Shown here one piece after another: positions 32,452 through 44,502 of a stretch of DNA of 64,000 nucleotides (its first letter is position 1; the number at the start of each line of letters is the position of its first letter). Origin of the DNA: JAFKFH01 sp017307375 (GTDB lineage: Bacteria; Pseudomonadota; Alphaproteobacteria; Ferrovibrionales; Ferrovibrionaceae); contig OZ245874.1 in the NCBI GenBank assembly GCA_965229335.1, forward strand, positions 5,146,001 through 5,210,000. The letters run 5' to 3'. The notes beneath the pieces were generated by a model. That model saw nothing but the letters and a program-made list of their open reading frames with translations. It was not told where the DNA came from and searched no databases. A program made the translations under genes and the position numbers.

Positions 32452-33705
32452 TTAGTCGGTCGCGATCGCCACCCGGTTGCGCCCGGCATGCTTGGCGGCA
32501 TAGAGCGCACGGTCGGCGGCGGCGTTGAGCTGGGTCGGCGCCGGAAAGCGGCCGAGCGCGGCTATCCCGGCGGAAATCGTGATCCCGAAGCGCCCTGCCC
32601 CCTCGCCCAGCGCCAGGTCGGCCAGATCGGCACGCAGCGCATCGATCTGGCGGGCCGCGGCGTCGGCATTCATGCCCGGCAGGATCACGGCGAATTCCTC
32701 GCCGCCGACCCGGCCGATGACGTCGGTGCGGCGAAAACGGCGCTTGAACAGCCGGGCCAGCACCCGCAGCATCAGATCGCCGGTGGCGTGGCCGTGGCCA
32801 TCGTTGATCTTCTTGAAATGGTCGACGTCGACCAGCGCGTAGGCCAGGTCATGGTCGTTCTGGAGGGCCCGCGCAACCTCGCGGCCCAGCGCGTCGAACA
32901 GGCTGGAATGGTTGAGCAGGCCGGTCAGCGTGTCGCGCGTGATCAGGCCGCGCAGCCGGCGAAACCGTCGGGCACGCGAATGAACGGCGGCGATCAGCCG
33001 ATCGGGGTCGATCGGTTTCATCAGGAAATCGTCGCCGCCGTTCTCGAGCGCGCCGCGCTGCTTCTCGACATCGTCCTCGACCGACAGGAAGGCGATCGGC
33101 AGCGCCTGATAGCCCGGTTCCTGGCGGATCGCCGCGGCGACCTCCGCCCCGGTCATACGGGGCATGTAATAGTCCATCAGCACCAGTTCGGGCTGAAACT
33201 CAGCCAGCGCCGCCGGCACGCCGCGGGCATCGGTCAGGGCCAGCGCGGTCATGCCCGCCCGGCGCAGCAGGGCCGCATGAAGCTGGGCATCGGAGGAGGT
33301 ATCGTCGACGACGAGCACGCTGAACGGCGCCTCGCCCTCGCTTTCCGCGCCGCGCTCGATCGCATCGAGCAGCGCCAGCGGCGTCGCCGGCTGAGGCACG
33401 AAGGCGGTGCAGCCGGCCCGGACCGCGGCAACCCGCCGCTCGATATCGTCGGCGGGGCCGACATGCACGGCCGGCCCGCGGCCCGGCGCCGCCCCCAGCC
33501 AGCCGGCAATCGCCGGGAAGGCGTCGGGGCTGGCCACGACCAGAGCCGCGGGGCGACCGGCGAGCGCACCGATATCGAACTGGTCGAGCGAGGCGACCGC
33601 CACCGGCAGGTAGCCGAAGAAGCGGAACAGCGCCGTCGACGGCTCCAGCGTTCCGGGCTGGCCCCCGACCAGCACGACCGCCCGCGCTTCGTTCTCGCGT
33701 CCCAC
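32452..33705 (-). CDS. Diguanylate cyclase with two receiver domains (PleD-like)
   Basis: This response regulator makes cyclic di-GMP. From GTG 33705 (GGGG six bases upstream; ATG 33762 lacks a site) it has 417 residues. The first receiver-like domain lacks the acidic pocket and phospho-aspartate and is degenerate. The second has SVLVVDDTSSD, the phospho-acceptor in LVLMDYYMPRMTG (Asp178) and the conserved lysine in MKPID. The GGDEF domain has the active motif GGEEF (334-338). An inhibitory RxxD site, RRTD, sits five residues before it, so product inhibition is expected. The REC-REC-GGDEF layout is that of Caulobacter PleD. No partner kinase is nearby. Confidence 0.93.
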   Translation of the reverse strand: MGRENEARAVVLVGGQPGTLEPSTALFRFFGYLPVAVASLDQFDIGALAGRPAALVVASPDAFPAIAGWLGAAPGRGPAVHVGPADDIERRVAAVRAGCTAFVPQPATPLALLDAIERGAESEGEAPFSVLVVDDTSSDAQLHAALLRRAGMTALALTDARGVPAALAEFQPELVLMDYYMPRMTGAEVAAAIRQEPGYQALPIAFLSVEDDVEKQRGALENGGDDFLMKPIDPDRLIAAVHSRARRFRRLRGLITRDTLTGLLNHSSLFDALGREVARALQNDHDLAYALVDVDHFKKINDGHGHATGDLMLRVLARLFKRRFRRTDVIGRVGGEEFAVILPGMNADAAARQIDALRADLADLALGEGAGRFGITISAGIAALGRFPAPTQLNAAADRALYAAKHAGRNRVAIATD

Positions 33706-33843
33706 CCGATTCCCCAAGCCGTGATTGCGGTGCCAGTCTGACACGGCCGTGCAGCCCGGCATAGCAGCTAGCCGGCACCGGAATAACGTTGACGAATTGT
33801 CATCGTATTATCAGAGTTGGTGCAATTGGACAGGGAACGCGTC

Positions 33844-37421
<3,578 letters not shown>

Positions 37422-37425
<4 letters not shown>

Positions 37426-38363
37426 TCACCGCCGCACTCGGCTATCTCGGCCGGCATGCCACACGCATGCTGGCCTTCGGCGTCGTGCTGGGGCTTGCGG
37501 TGCCGCCGCTCAGCGCGCTGGTCCATCCGCTGCTGGCCCCGCTGCTGCTGCCGCCGCTGACCATCGCGCTGATCCGGCTGGACTGGCGCGGCTTCAAACC
37601 CTATCTGCGGCGGCCGCTGGCGCTGGCGGTGCTGATGGCCTGGCTGCTCGTCGCCTCGCCGCTGGTCGTCTCGCTGCTGCTGCGTTTCATCCCGATCGAC
37701 CCGGCACAATCGACGGCAGTGATCCTGATGGCGGCGGCGCCGCCGATCATGTCCTGCGCGGCGCTCGCGCTGATCCTGCGGCTCGACGCCTCGCTCGCGG
37801 TGATCGGCAGCGTGCTCGCCACCGCCATCGTGCCGTTCACCCTGCCGCCGATCGCCCTGAACCTCGTCGGCCTCGATCTCGAGATCGGCGTCGGCGCGCT
37901 GATGCTGCGCCTGCTCGGCATCGTCGGTTTCGCCTTCGCCGGCTCGCTGCTGGTTCGCCGCCTGGTGCCGCCGCGCTGGTTGGCCGAGAATGCGCGGACG
38001 CTCGACGGCGTCTCGGTGCTCAGCCTGTGGCTGTTCGCGCTGGCGATCATGGACGGCGTCACCGCGATCGGCTTGGCACGCCCCGGCTTCTTCTTCGGCA
38101 CGCTAGCGCTGGCATTCGCCGCCAACCTGGCCCTGCAGGCACTTGGCTTTCTGGTCGCCCTGCCGCTCGGCCGCATTCCGGCCCTGACGGTGGGGCTGAT
38201 GACCGGCAATTGCAACATGGGCCTGGTGCTGGTCGTGCTGGCCGACAGGGCGCATCCCGATGTCGCAGCCTATTTCGCCCTGGCGCAGCTGCCGATGTTC
38301 ATGTTGCCGGCCCTGATCAACCCGCTCTATCGTCGTCTGGCGCGCAGCGGCAGGGAGGGTTGA
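37422..38363 (+). CDS. SBF-type (bile acid:Na+ symporter superfamily) transporter
   Basis: This is a 313-residue integral membrane protein with about nine to ten hydrophobic segments, starting MITAALGYLGRHATRMLAFG. The pattern of short helices, the small-residue segment VILMAAAPPIMSCAALALIL and the later LMTGNCNMGLVLVVLA with a polar NCN core resemble the SBF/BASS and PSE-like Na+-coupled symporters. It is translationally coupled (ATGA) to 5-oxoprolinase, so import of an organic acid such as pyroglutamate is an attractive but unproven job. The open frame extends upstream inside the previous gene only as a shadow. Confidence 0.7.
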
Positions 38364-38364
38364 G

Positions 38365-39057
38365 ATGCCAAAGGTGCTGATCACGGGCTGCAACCGCGGC
38401 ATCGGTCTCGAACTGACCCGGCAATACCTGAAGGCCGGGTGGCAGGTCGTCGCAACCGCCAGGGAACCGGCGAACGCCTTCAAGCTGAAGGAATTGTGGC
38501 GGGCGCATCAGGACGACCTGCGCATCTATGCGCTGAACGTCGCCGACCATGTCCAGCTCGACGCGCTGGCCCGCGAACTCGGCGACGAGGCCCTGGACGT
38601 GCTGATCAACAATGCCGGCGCCATGGGGCCGCAACCGCCGCTCGGCCGGCTCGACTACATCGAATGGAACCACCTGTTCCAGGTCAACACGATGGCCCCG
38701 GCCAAGATGGTCGAGGCGTTCGGGCCATTGGTCGGCCGGGGTACGCGCAAGCTGATCGTCAACGTCTCGACCCGCATGGCGTCGATCGCCGACAATTCGT
38801 CGGGCGGGGCTTATGCCTATCGTTCGACCAAGGCGGCGTTGAACGCGGTGACAAAATCGCTCGCCATCGATCTTGCCGCCGACGGCATCACCGTGATTGC
38901 CGTCCACCCGGGCTGGGTCAGGACCGACATGGGCGGCGACGGCGCCCCGGTCGCACCCCAGGATTCTGCGGCGGGCCTGCGCGCCCTGTTCGACCGCGTC
39001 GGCCCGGCCGAAAGCGGCCACTTCTTCAACTTCGACGGCCAGGAACTGCCGTGGTGA
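38365..39057 (+). CDS. Short-chain dehydrogenase/reductase
   Basis: This is a 230-residue classical SDR. The cofactor loop is ITGCNRGIG (residues 6-14), with NNAG at 82-85. The catalytic triad is visible as Ser135 in NVSTRMAS, Tyr152 and Lys156 in YRSTK. The PGWVRTDMGG loop closes the active site and the end HFFNFDGQELPW is typical of the CsgA-like subgroup. The basic residue after the first strand (TAREPAN) suggests NADP preference. The substrate is unknown. It starts one base after the transporter stop and overlaps pcp by four bases, so it belongs to the pyroglutamate transcript. Confidence 0.9.
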   Translation: MPKVLITGCNRGIGLELTRQYLKAGWQVVATAREPANAFKLKELWRAHQDDLRIYALNVADHVQLDALARELGDEALDVLINNAGAMGPQPPLGRLDYIEWNHLFQVNTMAPAKMVEAFGPLVGRGTRKLIVNVSTRMASIADNSSGGAYAYRSTKAALNAVTKSLAIDLAADGITVIAVHPGWVRTDMGGDGAPVAPQDSAAGLRALFDRVGPAESGHFFNFDGQELPW

Positions 39058-39701
39058 CGGTGCTGGTCACCGGCTTCGACCCGTTCGGGGGCGAGGCGAT
39101 CAACCCCTCCGGCGAAGCCGTCAAGCGCCTCGACGGCCGCGAGATCGGCGGCGCCCGGGTGGTGGCCCGCATCCTGCCCGCGACCTTCGCCGGCTCGGGC
39201 CCTGCCCTGGGCCGTGCGATCGACGAGGTCGGCCCCGACATCGTCATCGCGGTGGGCCAGGCCGACGGGCGGACCGCCCTGTCGCTGGAACGTGTCGCCA
39301 TCAACGTCCAGGATGCCCGCATCCCCGACAACGACGGCGCCAAACCGGTCGACGAACCGGTCGTCGCCGGCGGCCCGGCCGCCTACTGGACCAGCCTGCC
39401 GATCAAGGCGATGGCCGCGGCGCTGCGCCAGGAAGGCATTCCTGCCGAGATCTCGCAGACCGCAGGCACTTTCGTCTGCAACCACCTGTTCTACAGCCTC
39501 GCCCATATCATCGCGACACGGCGACCGGGTTTGCGCGGCGGCTTCATCCACATTCCGCTGCTGCCCGAACAGGCTGCCCGCAATCCGGCGAAATACGGCA
39601 GCATGAGCCTCGCGACGATCGTCGCCGGCCTCGAGATCGCCGCGGCCGCAGCGGTGGCCAATATCAGCGACATCAAGGTCTCGGACGGCGCGATCGCCTG
39701 A
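39054..39701 (+). CDS. pcp: Pyroglutamyl-peptidase I
   Basis: This is the cysteine peptidase that removes N-terminal pyroglutamate from peptides. The 215-residue protein begins VTVLVTGFDPFGGEAINPS. The catalytic triad is complete: Glu79 in LSLERVAIN, Cys142 in AGTFVCNHLFY and His166 in GFIHIPLLPEQ. The start is GTG 39054, overlapping the SDR stop (GTGA). With 5-oxoprolinase upstream it gives a route from pyroglutamyl peptides to free glutamate. It is the last gene before a 184-base gap and the IclR regulator. Confidence 0.95.
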   Translation: MTVLVTGFDPFGGEAINPSGEAVKRLDGREIGGARVVARILPATFAGSGPALGRAIDEVGPDIVIAVGQADGRTALSLERVAINVQDARIPDNDGAKPVDEPVVAGGPAAYWTSLPIKAMAAALRQEGIPAEISQTAGTFVCNHLFYSLAHIIATRRPGLRGGFIHIPLLPEQAARNPAKYGSMSLATIVAGLEIAAAAAVANISDIKVSDGAIA

Positions 39702-39823
39702 TCGCGCCACCGCTCCCCTTGCCAGGCGCCAGCGACCGGTCCTGCCGGCGCGGATAACTTTCCCAGATCACGACCAAAAAAATCGGCCCATCGTCCTGAG
39801 GGCGGAAGGGCGTTTGTGACGTC

Positions 39824-39883
39824 TTGACGACAAAGGTCGAGTCATGTCCCAATATTGACAACAGTGTTCCAATAGGTGGGACA
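39824..39883 (+). promoter_or_regulatory. Promoter and inverted-repeat operator before iclR-type gene
   Basis: TGTCCCA (39845-39851) and its reverse complement TGGGACA (39877-39883) form a 7-bp inverted repeat ending two bases before the regulator ATG. Inside, AATATTGACA and the related TTCCAATAGG give an additional half-site-like repeat (GTCCCAATA / GTTCCAATA). A -35-like TTGACG is at 39824-39829. The DNA is AT-richer than its surroundings. IclR proteins usually bind palindromic sites near their own promoters, so autoregulation is likely. Confidence 0.55.
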
Positions 39884-39885
39884 AT

Positions 39886-40689
39886 ATGAGTTCTCTCGAA
39901 ACGGCAGTCTCGATCCTCAAATGCTTTTCGGCGGAGACGCCGGAACTTGCGGTCAACGAGGTTTCGCGCCAGCTGGACCTGCCCAAGAGCACGGTATCGC
40001 GCCTGTTGCGGGCGATGGCCGAACAGGGGCTGGTCGAACAGGACCCGGAATCCCGCCGGTTCAGCGTCGGCCCGTTGCCGTTCCGGCTGGGCCGCCTCTA
40101 CCACGCGCGCATCAAGGTGCTCGACCTGGTCGAGCAGGAACTCGCGGCGCTGGTCGAGGAGACCGGTTTCACCGGCTATGTCGGCGTCATGAACGGGCAG
40201 GACATCGTCATCCTGCGCAAACGCCACGGCGACTATCCGGTGCAGATGGTGCTGGAACCCGGCTTTCGTGCCGCCGCCGCCTCGACCGCCATCGGCAAGG
40301 CGCTGCTGGCCAGGATGGACGATGCCGCGACGGCCGCGCTGGTGCCGCCGGTCCTGGTCAACGAACGCACCGGCATCACCAAGACATCCGAAGCGATCAT
40401 CGCCGAGGTTGCCGAGGTGCGCCGCCGCGGCTGGGCACTGGCCCACGAAGCCTTTCCCGACATGGCGGCGATCGGTGCCGCGGTGGGGTCGGACGATGAT
40501 CAGCCGGCGGTCGGCTTCGCCTTGTCCTTCCCGCGCAAGGCGATCGAGGCCGATGCGATGACCCGGTTCGCCGATCGCCTGGTTGCGATCGCGCGCAGCG
40601 TCGCCGCCAAGACCGGCGATCCGTTCTGGATGGAGGCGAAGCCCGCGAGCCAGCCGGCCGGGGGCAAAAGAGAGGGAGCACGACCATGA
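39886..40689 (+). CDS. IclR-family transcriptional regulator
   Basis: This is a 267-residue regulator. The N-terminal winged helix is MSSLETAVSILKCFSAETPELAVNEVSRQLDLPKSTVSRLLRAM. The C-terminal effector domain has the family's FTGYVGVMNGQDIVILRKRHG and AAASTAIGKALLARM, the usual ligand-binding region for small organic acids or amino compounds. The tail is Lys/Arg/Gly-rich. Its stop overlaps the next gene start by four bases, so it is co-transcribed with the ABC transporter and deacylases, which are its probable targets. Confidence 0.93.
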   Translation: MSSLETAVSILKCFSAETPELAVNEVSRQLDLPKSTVSRLLRAMAEQGLVEQDPESRRFSVGPLPFRLGRLYHARIKVLDLVEQELAALVEETGFTGYVGVMNGQDIVILRKRHGDYPVQMVLEPGFRAAAASTAIGKALLARMDDAATAALVPPVLVNERTGITKTSEAIIAEVAEVRRRGWALAHEAFPDMAAIGAAVGSDDDQPAVGFALSFPRKAIEADAMTRFADRLVAIARSVAAKTGDPFWMEAKPASQPAGGKREGARP

Positions 40690-41768
40690 TCGATTTCAGC
40701 CGCCAGTTCGGCCGCCGCCGGTTTCTGCAGGGGGCCGCCGGCGCCGGCCTTGCCGCCGCGTCGGGCGGTTTTGCAGGGTCGGCCCAGGCCGCCCAGGCGA
40801 CCGAGCTGCGCATCCTGTTTCCCGGCGGCACCTGGAAGGACTGGGTCGACCAGACCTTCGTCACGCCGTTCGCCGAGAAGCACAAGATCAAGCCGGTGTG
40901 GAAGACCGGCCTCGGTTACGAACCGCTGGTCATCGCCCAGCGCTCGCGCCCGCAATGGGATATCGCCCATCTCAACCAGAACACGTCGAGCCAGCAGGGC
41001 GCGCTGAATGCGGTCGTCGAGTGGAAGGAAGAACGGATCCCCAACCTGAAGGGCATCCATCCGTCGTTCCGCTACCAGTTCCTCGCCGGCAAGTGCCACA
41101 CCCCGTACGGCCTGGCGGTCAATACCAAGCGGATCAAGAAGCCGATCACGTCCTGGTTCGACCTGTGGGACCCCGAATTCGCCGGCAAGGTCGCTTTTCC
41201 CGACTGGATCTGGGTCGGCGAGGAAGTCTTCCACGCCATCAACATCCTCTCGGGCGGCGATGCCGAGAACGTCGACCCCGGCGTGGCGAAGATGAAGGAG
41301 CTGTTCCAGAAGAACAAGGCGCAGGTCATCAACAACGTCGAGCATACCAAGCAGATGCTGGTGGCCGAGGAAGTCTGGATCTGCCCCTATTTCGGCGCCC
41401 GTACCGACCAGGCCCGCGACGCCGGCGCGCCCGTCGAGTTCGTGATGCCCAAGGAGGGCGGGCTGTCCTGGATCTGGAACACGGCGATCATCGCCGGCCG
41501 GCCGAAGGAAAGCATCGAGCTGTCGGAAGCCTTCGTCAACGATACGCTGGATGCCCAGAAGCAGATCGCCTTCGCCCGCCTGACCGGCTATCCGCCGACC
41601 AGCATCGAGGCGATGAAGAACCTGCCGCCCGAGCTGAAGAAGCTCGAGATGAGCCAGGAGGACCTCGACGGCATCGGCAAGCTGGCCCGCCGCTTCGACT
41701 ACATGGCCCAGTTCGCCTATCGCGATCGCAACCGCGAGCGCTGGAACAAGGAAGTCCTGGGCAAATGA
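40686..41768 (+). CDS. ABC transporter substrate-binding protein, PotD/opine type
   Basis: This is a periplasmic binding protein of 360 residues. It has a twin-arginine signal (GRRRFLQGAAGAGLAAASGG, cleaved near AQA) and a family 1 (PotD/spermidine-like) extracellular domain, starting ELRILFPGGTWKDWVDQTF. The motif LNAVVEWKEERIPNLKGI and PFAEKHKIKPVWKTG fit the group that binds polyamines, opines and related cations. Export by Tat implies folding before transport. It is followed without a gap by the ATPase and two permeases. Confidence 0.9.
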   Translation: MIDFSRQFGRRRFLQGAAGAGLAAASGGFAGSAQAAQATELRILFPGGTWKDWVDQTFVTPFAEKHKIKPVWKTGLGYEPLVIAQRSRPQWDIAHLNQNTSSQQGALNAVVEWKEERIPNLKGIHPSFRYQFLAGKCHTPYGLAVNTKRIKKPITSWFDLWDPEFAGKVAFPDWIWVGEEVFHAINILSGGDAENVDPGVAKMKELFQKNKAQVINNVEHTKQMLVAEEVWICPYFGARTDQARDAGAPVEFVMPKEGGLSWIWNTAIIAGRPKESIELSEAFVNDTLDAQKQIAFARLTGYPPTSIEAMKNLPPELKKLEMSQEDLDGIGKLARRFDYMAQFAYRDRNRERWNKEVLGK

Positions 41769-42844
41769 TCGCCCGGGAAACCATCCTGTCGCTGGAGGGC
41801 ATCACCAAGCGCTATGGCGATGCCGGTGTGGTCGGGCCGGTCGACCTGACCATCGGGAAGGGTGAGTTCCTCACCCTTCTCGGCCCTTCCGGCTGCGGCA
41901 AGACGACGACCCTGCAGATCATCGCTGGGCTGCTCGAACCGACCGACGGCCGTGTCAGACTGAGTGGCCGCGACATCACCGATGCGCCGCCGCCCCAGCG
42001 CGACATGGGCCTCGTCTTCCAGAACTACGCGCTGTTCCCGCACAAGACGATCTTCGACAACGTCGCCTTCGGCCTGCGCATGCGCAAGGTGGCAAGGACC
42101 GAGATCGCCGATCGGGTGACGGAGATGCTGCGCATCGTCGGCCTGCCCGATATCGAGCGCCGCCTGCCCGACCAGCTGTCCGGCGGCCAGCGCCAGCGTG
42201 TCGCGCTCGCCCGGGCGCTGGTGATCCGCCCGACCATCCTGCTGCTCGACGAGCCGTTGTCCAATCTCGACGCGATGCTGCGCAAGCGCATGCGCCACGA
42301 GATCCGCGAGTTGCAGCAGCGCCTGGGCATCACCACGATCTTCGTCACCCACGACCAGGACGAAGCCTTCGAGATGTCGGACCGTGTCGCGCTGCTCGAC
42401 CGCGGCCGCATCGCGCAGATCGGCACGCCGGAAGAACTCTATGATGCACCGACCACGCGGTTCGTCGCCGAATTCATCGGCGATGCCAACCTGATCGACG
42501 CCGAGGTGGTATCGGCCGACGGTCGCGGCCTCGTTCGCCTGCGGATCGCCGGGGGCAGCGAAATGCTGGCGCGCACGTCGGCGCTGGATCTGGGGCCCGG
42601 CCAGGGGGCGCTGCTGATGATCCGCCCGGAACGGATCGAACTGGCGGATGCGGCGGCGCCAGGCACCCTTCCCGCCCGGGTCCGCCAGCGGGTATTCTCG
42701 GGCGAGCGGATCACGCTGGAACTCGATACCTCCAGCGGGCCGATCACCTGCACCAAGCCGAGCCTGCCGCAATACCGCCTGCTCGAGCCGGGCATGCAAG
42801 TCTGGTTGCAGCCGGGCGACTGCCGGGCGCTGAGGGCGTCGTAA
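41765..42844 (+). CDS. ABC transporter ATPase, PotA/FbpC type
   Basis: This is the ATPase of the importer. The 359-residue protein has Walker A GPSGCGKTTT (from residue 40), Q-loop LVFQNYALFPHKTIFDN, signature LSGGQRQRVALARAL, Walker B ILLLDEPLSNLD and the switch His in FVTHDQDEAFEMSD. A C-terminal TOBE domain follows (LMIRPERIELADAA). The start overlaps the binding-protein stop (ATGA), and its stop overlaps the next start (TAATG). Confidence 0.95.
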   Translation: MIARETILSLEGITKRYGDAGVVGPVDLTIGKGEFLTLLGPSGCGKTTTLQIIAGLLEPTDGRVRLSGRDITDAPPPQRDMGLVFQNYALFPHKTIFDNVAFGLRMRKVARTEIADRVTEMLRIVGLPDIERRLPDQLSGGQRQRVALARALVIRPTILLLDEPLSNLDAMLRKRMRHEIRELQQRLGITTIFVTHDQDEAFEMSDRVALLDRGRIAQIGTPEELYDAPTTRFVAEFIGDANLIDAEVVSADGRGLVRLRIAGGSEMLARTSALDLGPGQGALLMIRPERIELADAAAPGTLPARVRQRVFSGERITLELDTSSGPITCTKPSLPQYRLLEPGMQVWLQPGDCRALRAS

Positions 42845-43695
42845 TGGCCGCCGCCGCCGACCGCCGCTTCGGGATCGGGCTGCTGACGCCGATCGGCCTG
42901 CTGTATCTCTTCTTCCTGATCCTGCCGATCGGCTTCTTCCTGTCGATGGGCTTCTTCAAGTACGACGTCTTCGGGCTCTACAAGCCCGAGCTGACGGGGG
43001 AGAATTTCGCCCGGCTGGTGGTCGATCCCTACTATCTCGACATCGTCGCCCTGACGCTGAAGCTGGCCGGGCTGACCACGCTGTTCAGCCTGCTGCTGGG
43101 CTATCCCCTCGCCTTTTTCCTGACCCGCACCCGCTCGGCCTGGCGGGGGGCGCTGATGTTCCTGGTGGTCGCGCCGCTGACCACCGGTGTGATCGTCCGC
43201 ACCTATGGCTGGATCGTGCTGATGGGGGCCGAGGGCATCGTCAACAAGACGCTGATCGCCGCCGGCCTGATCGCCCGGCCGCTCCAGATCCTGCATACCG
43301 AGACGGCCGTGGTGATCGCCCTCGTCCACATCCTGATGCCCTATATGGTCTTTCCGCTGATCTCGTCGCTGGCAGGGCAGGATCCGAACCTGGAACGTGC
43401 GGCCTCGACGCTCGGCGCCAGCCGCGCCAGATGCTTCCTCGAAGTCACCCTGCCGCTGAGCCGGCCCGGCATCCTGATGGGATCGGTCCTGGTCTTCACG
43501 CTGTCGGCCGGATCGGTCGTCATTCCCCAGCTGATCGGCGGCAAGGATGTCCAGATGATGGGGCAGAGCATCTATGAACTGGTGCTGCACACGCTGAACT
43601 GGCCGCTCGGCTCGGCCATGGCCTCGCTGCTGGTGCTCCTGCAGTTCTCGATCATCTTCGTCTACTTCCGGAGCAACCGCCGTGTCCGCCGCTGA
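42844..43695 (+). CDS. ABC transporter permease, PotB type
   Basis: This is an inner-membrane permease of 283 residues with six hydrophobic segments, the first being PIGLLYLFFLILPIGFFLSMGFF. The cytoplasmic EAA loop that contacts the ATPase reads ERAASTLGASRARCFLEVTLPLSRPGIL. It pairs with the permease that follows, whose start lies 14 bases inside its end. Membership in the polyamine/opine importer group follows from the neighbours. Confidence 0.93.
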   Translation: MAAAADRRFGIGLLTPIGLLYLFFLILPIGFFLSMGFFKYDVFGLYKPELTGENFARLVVDPYYLDIVALTLKLAGLTTLFSLLLGYPLAFFLTRTRSAWRGALMFLVVAPLTTGVIVRTYGWIVLMGAEGIVNKTLIAAGLIARPLQILHTETAVVIALVHILMPYMVFPLISSLAGQDPNLERAASTLGASRARCFLEVTLPLSRPGILMGSVLVFTLSAGSVVIPQLIGGKDVQMMGQSIYELVLHTLNWPLGSAMASLLVLLQFSIIFVYFRSNRRVRR

Positions 43696-44488
43696 CAAGG
43701 CCGGCCGCCGGGGCTGGTTCGGCCTCAGGCTGTCGGTATTCCTGATCTACGTGTTCCTGATGGGGCCGATCGCCATCATCGTGCTGTCGTCGTTCAACGC
43801 GAGGACGTCGATGGCCTTCCCGCCCCAGGGCTTCTCGCTGCGCTGGTACGGCGAATTCTTCCGCAGCGACAGTTTCGTCGACGCCTTCCTGTTCTCGATG
43901 AAGCTGGGCCTGTGCGCCGCGATCGGGGCCACGGCGATCGGCTTCCTCGCCGCCTACGCGATCGTCCGCTTTGGCGGCCATGCGCGCGAGGCCGCGCAGT
44001 CGGCGGCGCTGCTGCCGGCGATGATCCCGCACATCCTGATCTCGATGTCGCTCCTGCTCGCCCTGAACTTCGTGCCGGTTCCGGATTTCACCGTATTGCT
44101 GGCCGGCCATATCCTGATCTGCCTGCCGTTCACCATCGCCGGGATCACCGCCAGCCTCGACGGCGTCGACGCCCAGCTCGAGGCCGCGGCCTGGACGCTC
44201 GGCGCGTCGCGCGCCCGGATCCTCGGCGAGATCGTGCTGCCGCTGGTCGCGCCCGGGGTGCTGTCGGCGCTGATCTTCGCCTTCATCGTCTCGTTCGGCG
44301 ACATCTACATTGCCCTGTTCCTGGCCGGACCCGGCATGACCACCCTGCCGATGGAAATCTTCTCCTACGTCCAATGGGAAAGCACGCCGGTCATCGCCGC
44401 GATCTCCACCCTGCAGATCCTGCTCATCGTCGGGCTGGGGCTGATCGTGGAGCGGCTCGTCGGCCTGCGCCGCATCATGCGCTTCTGA
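43682..44488 (+). CDS. ABC transporter permease, PotC type
   Basis: This is the second permease, 268 residues with six hydrophobic segments, beginning after a basic N-terminus (KAGRRGWFGLRLSVFLIYVFL). The characteristic periplasmic motif SSFNARTSMAFPPQGFSLRWYGEFF and EAA loop EAAAWTLGASRARILGEIVLPLVAPGVL are those of PotC proteins. Start GTG 43682 overlaps the preceding gene by 14 bases. A 14-base gap follows before the first deacylase gene, so the whole set is one transcription unit. Confidence 0.93.
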   Translation: MSAADKAGRRGWFGLRLSVFLIYVFLMGPIAIIVLSSFNARTSMAFPPQGFSLRWYGEFFRSDSFVDAFLFSMKLGLCAAIGATAIGFLAAYAIVRFGGHAREAAQSAALLPAMIPHILISMSLLLALNFVPVPDFTVLLAGHILICLPFTIAGITASLDGVDAQLEAAAWTLGASRARILGEIVLPLVAPGVLSALIFAFIVSFGDIYIALFLAGPGMTTLPMEIFSYVQWESTPVIAAISTLQILLIVGLGLIVERLVGLRRIMRF

Positions 44489-44502
44489 GGGAGTAAACAC
44501 CG

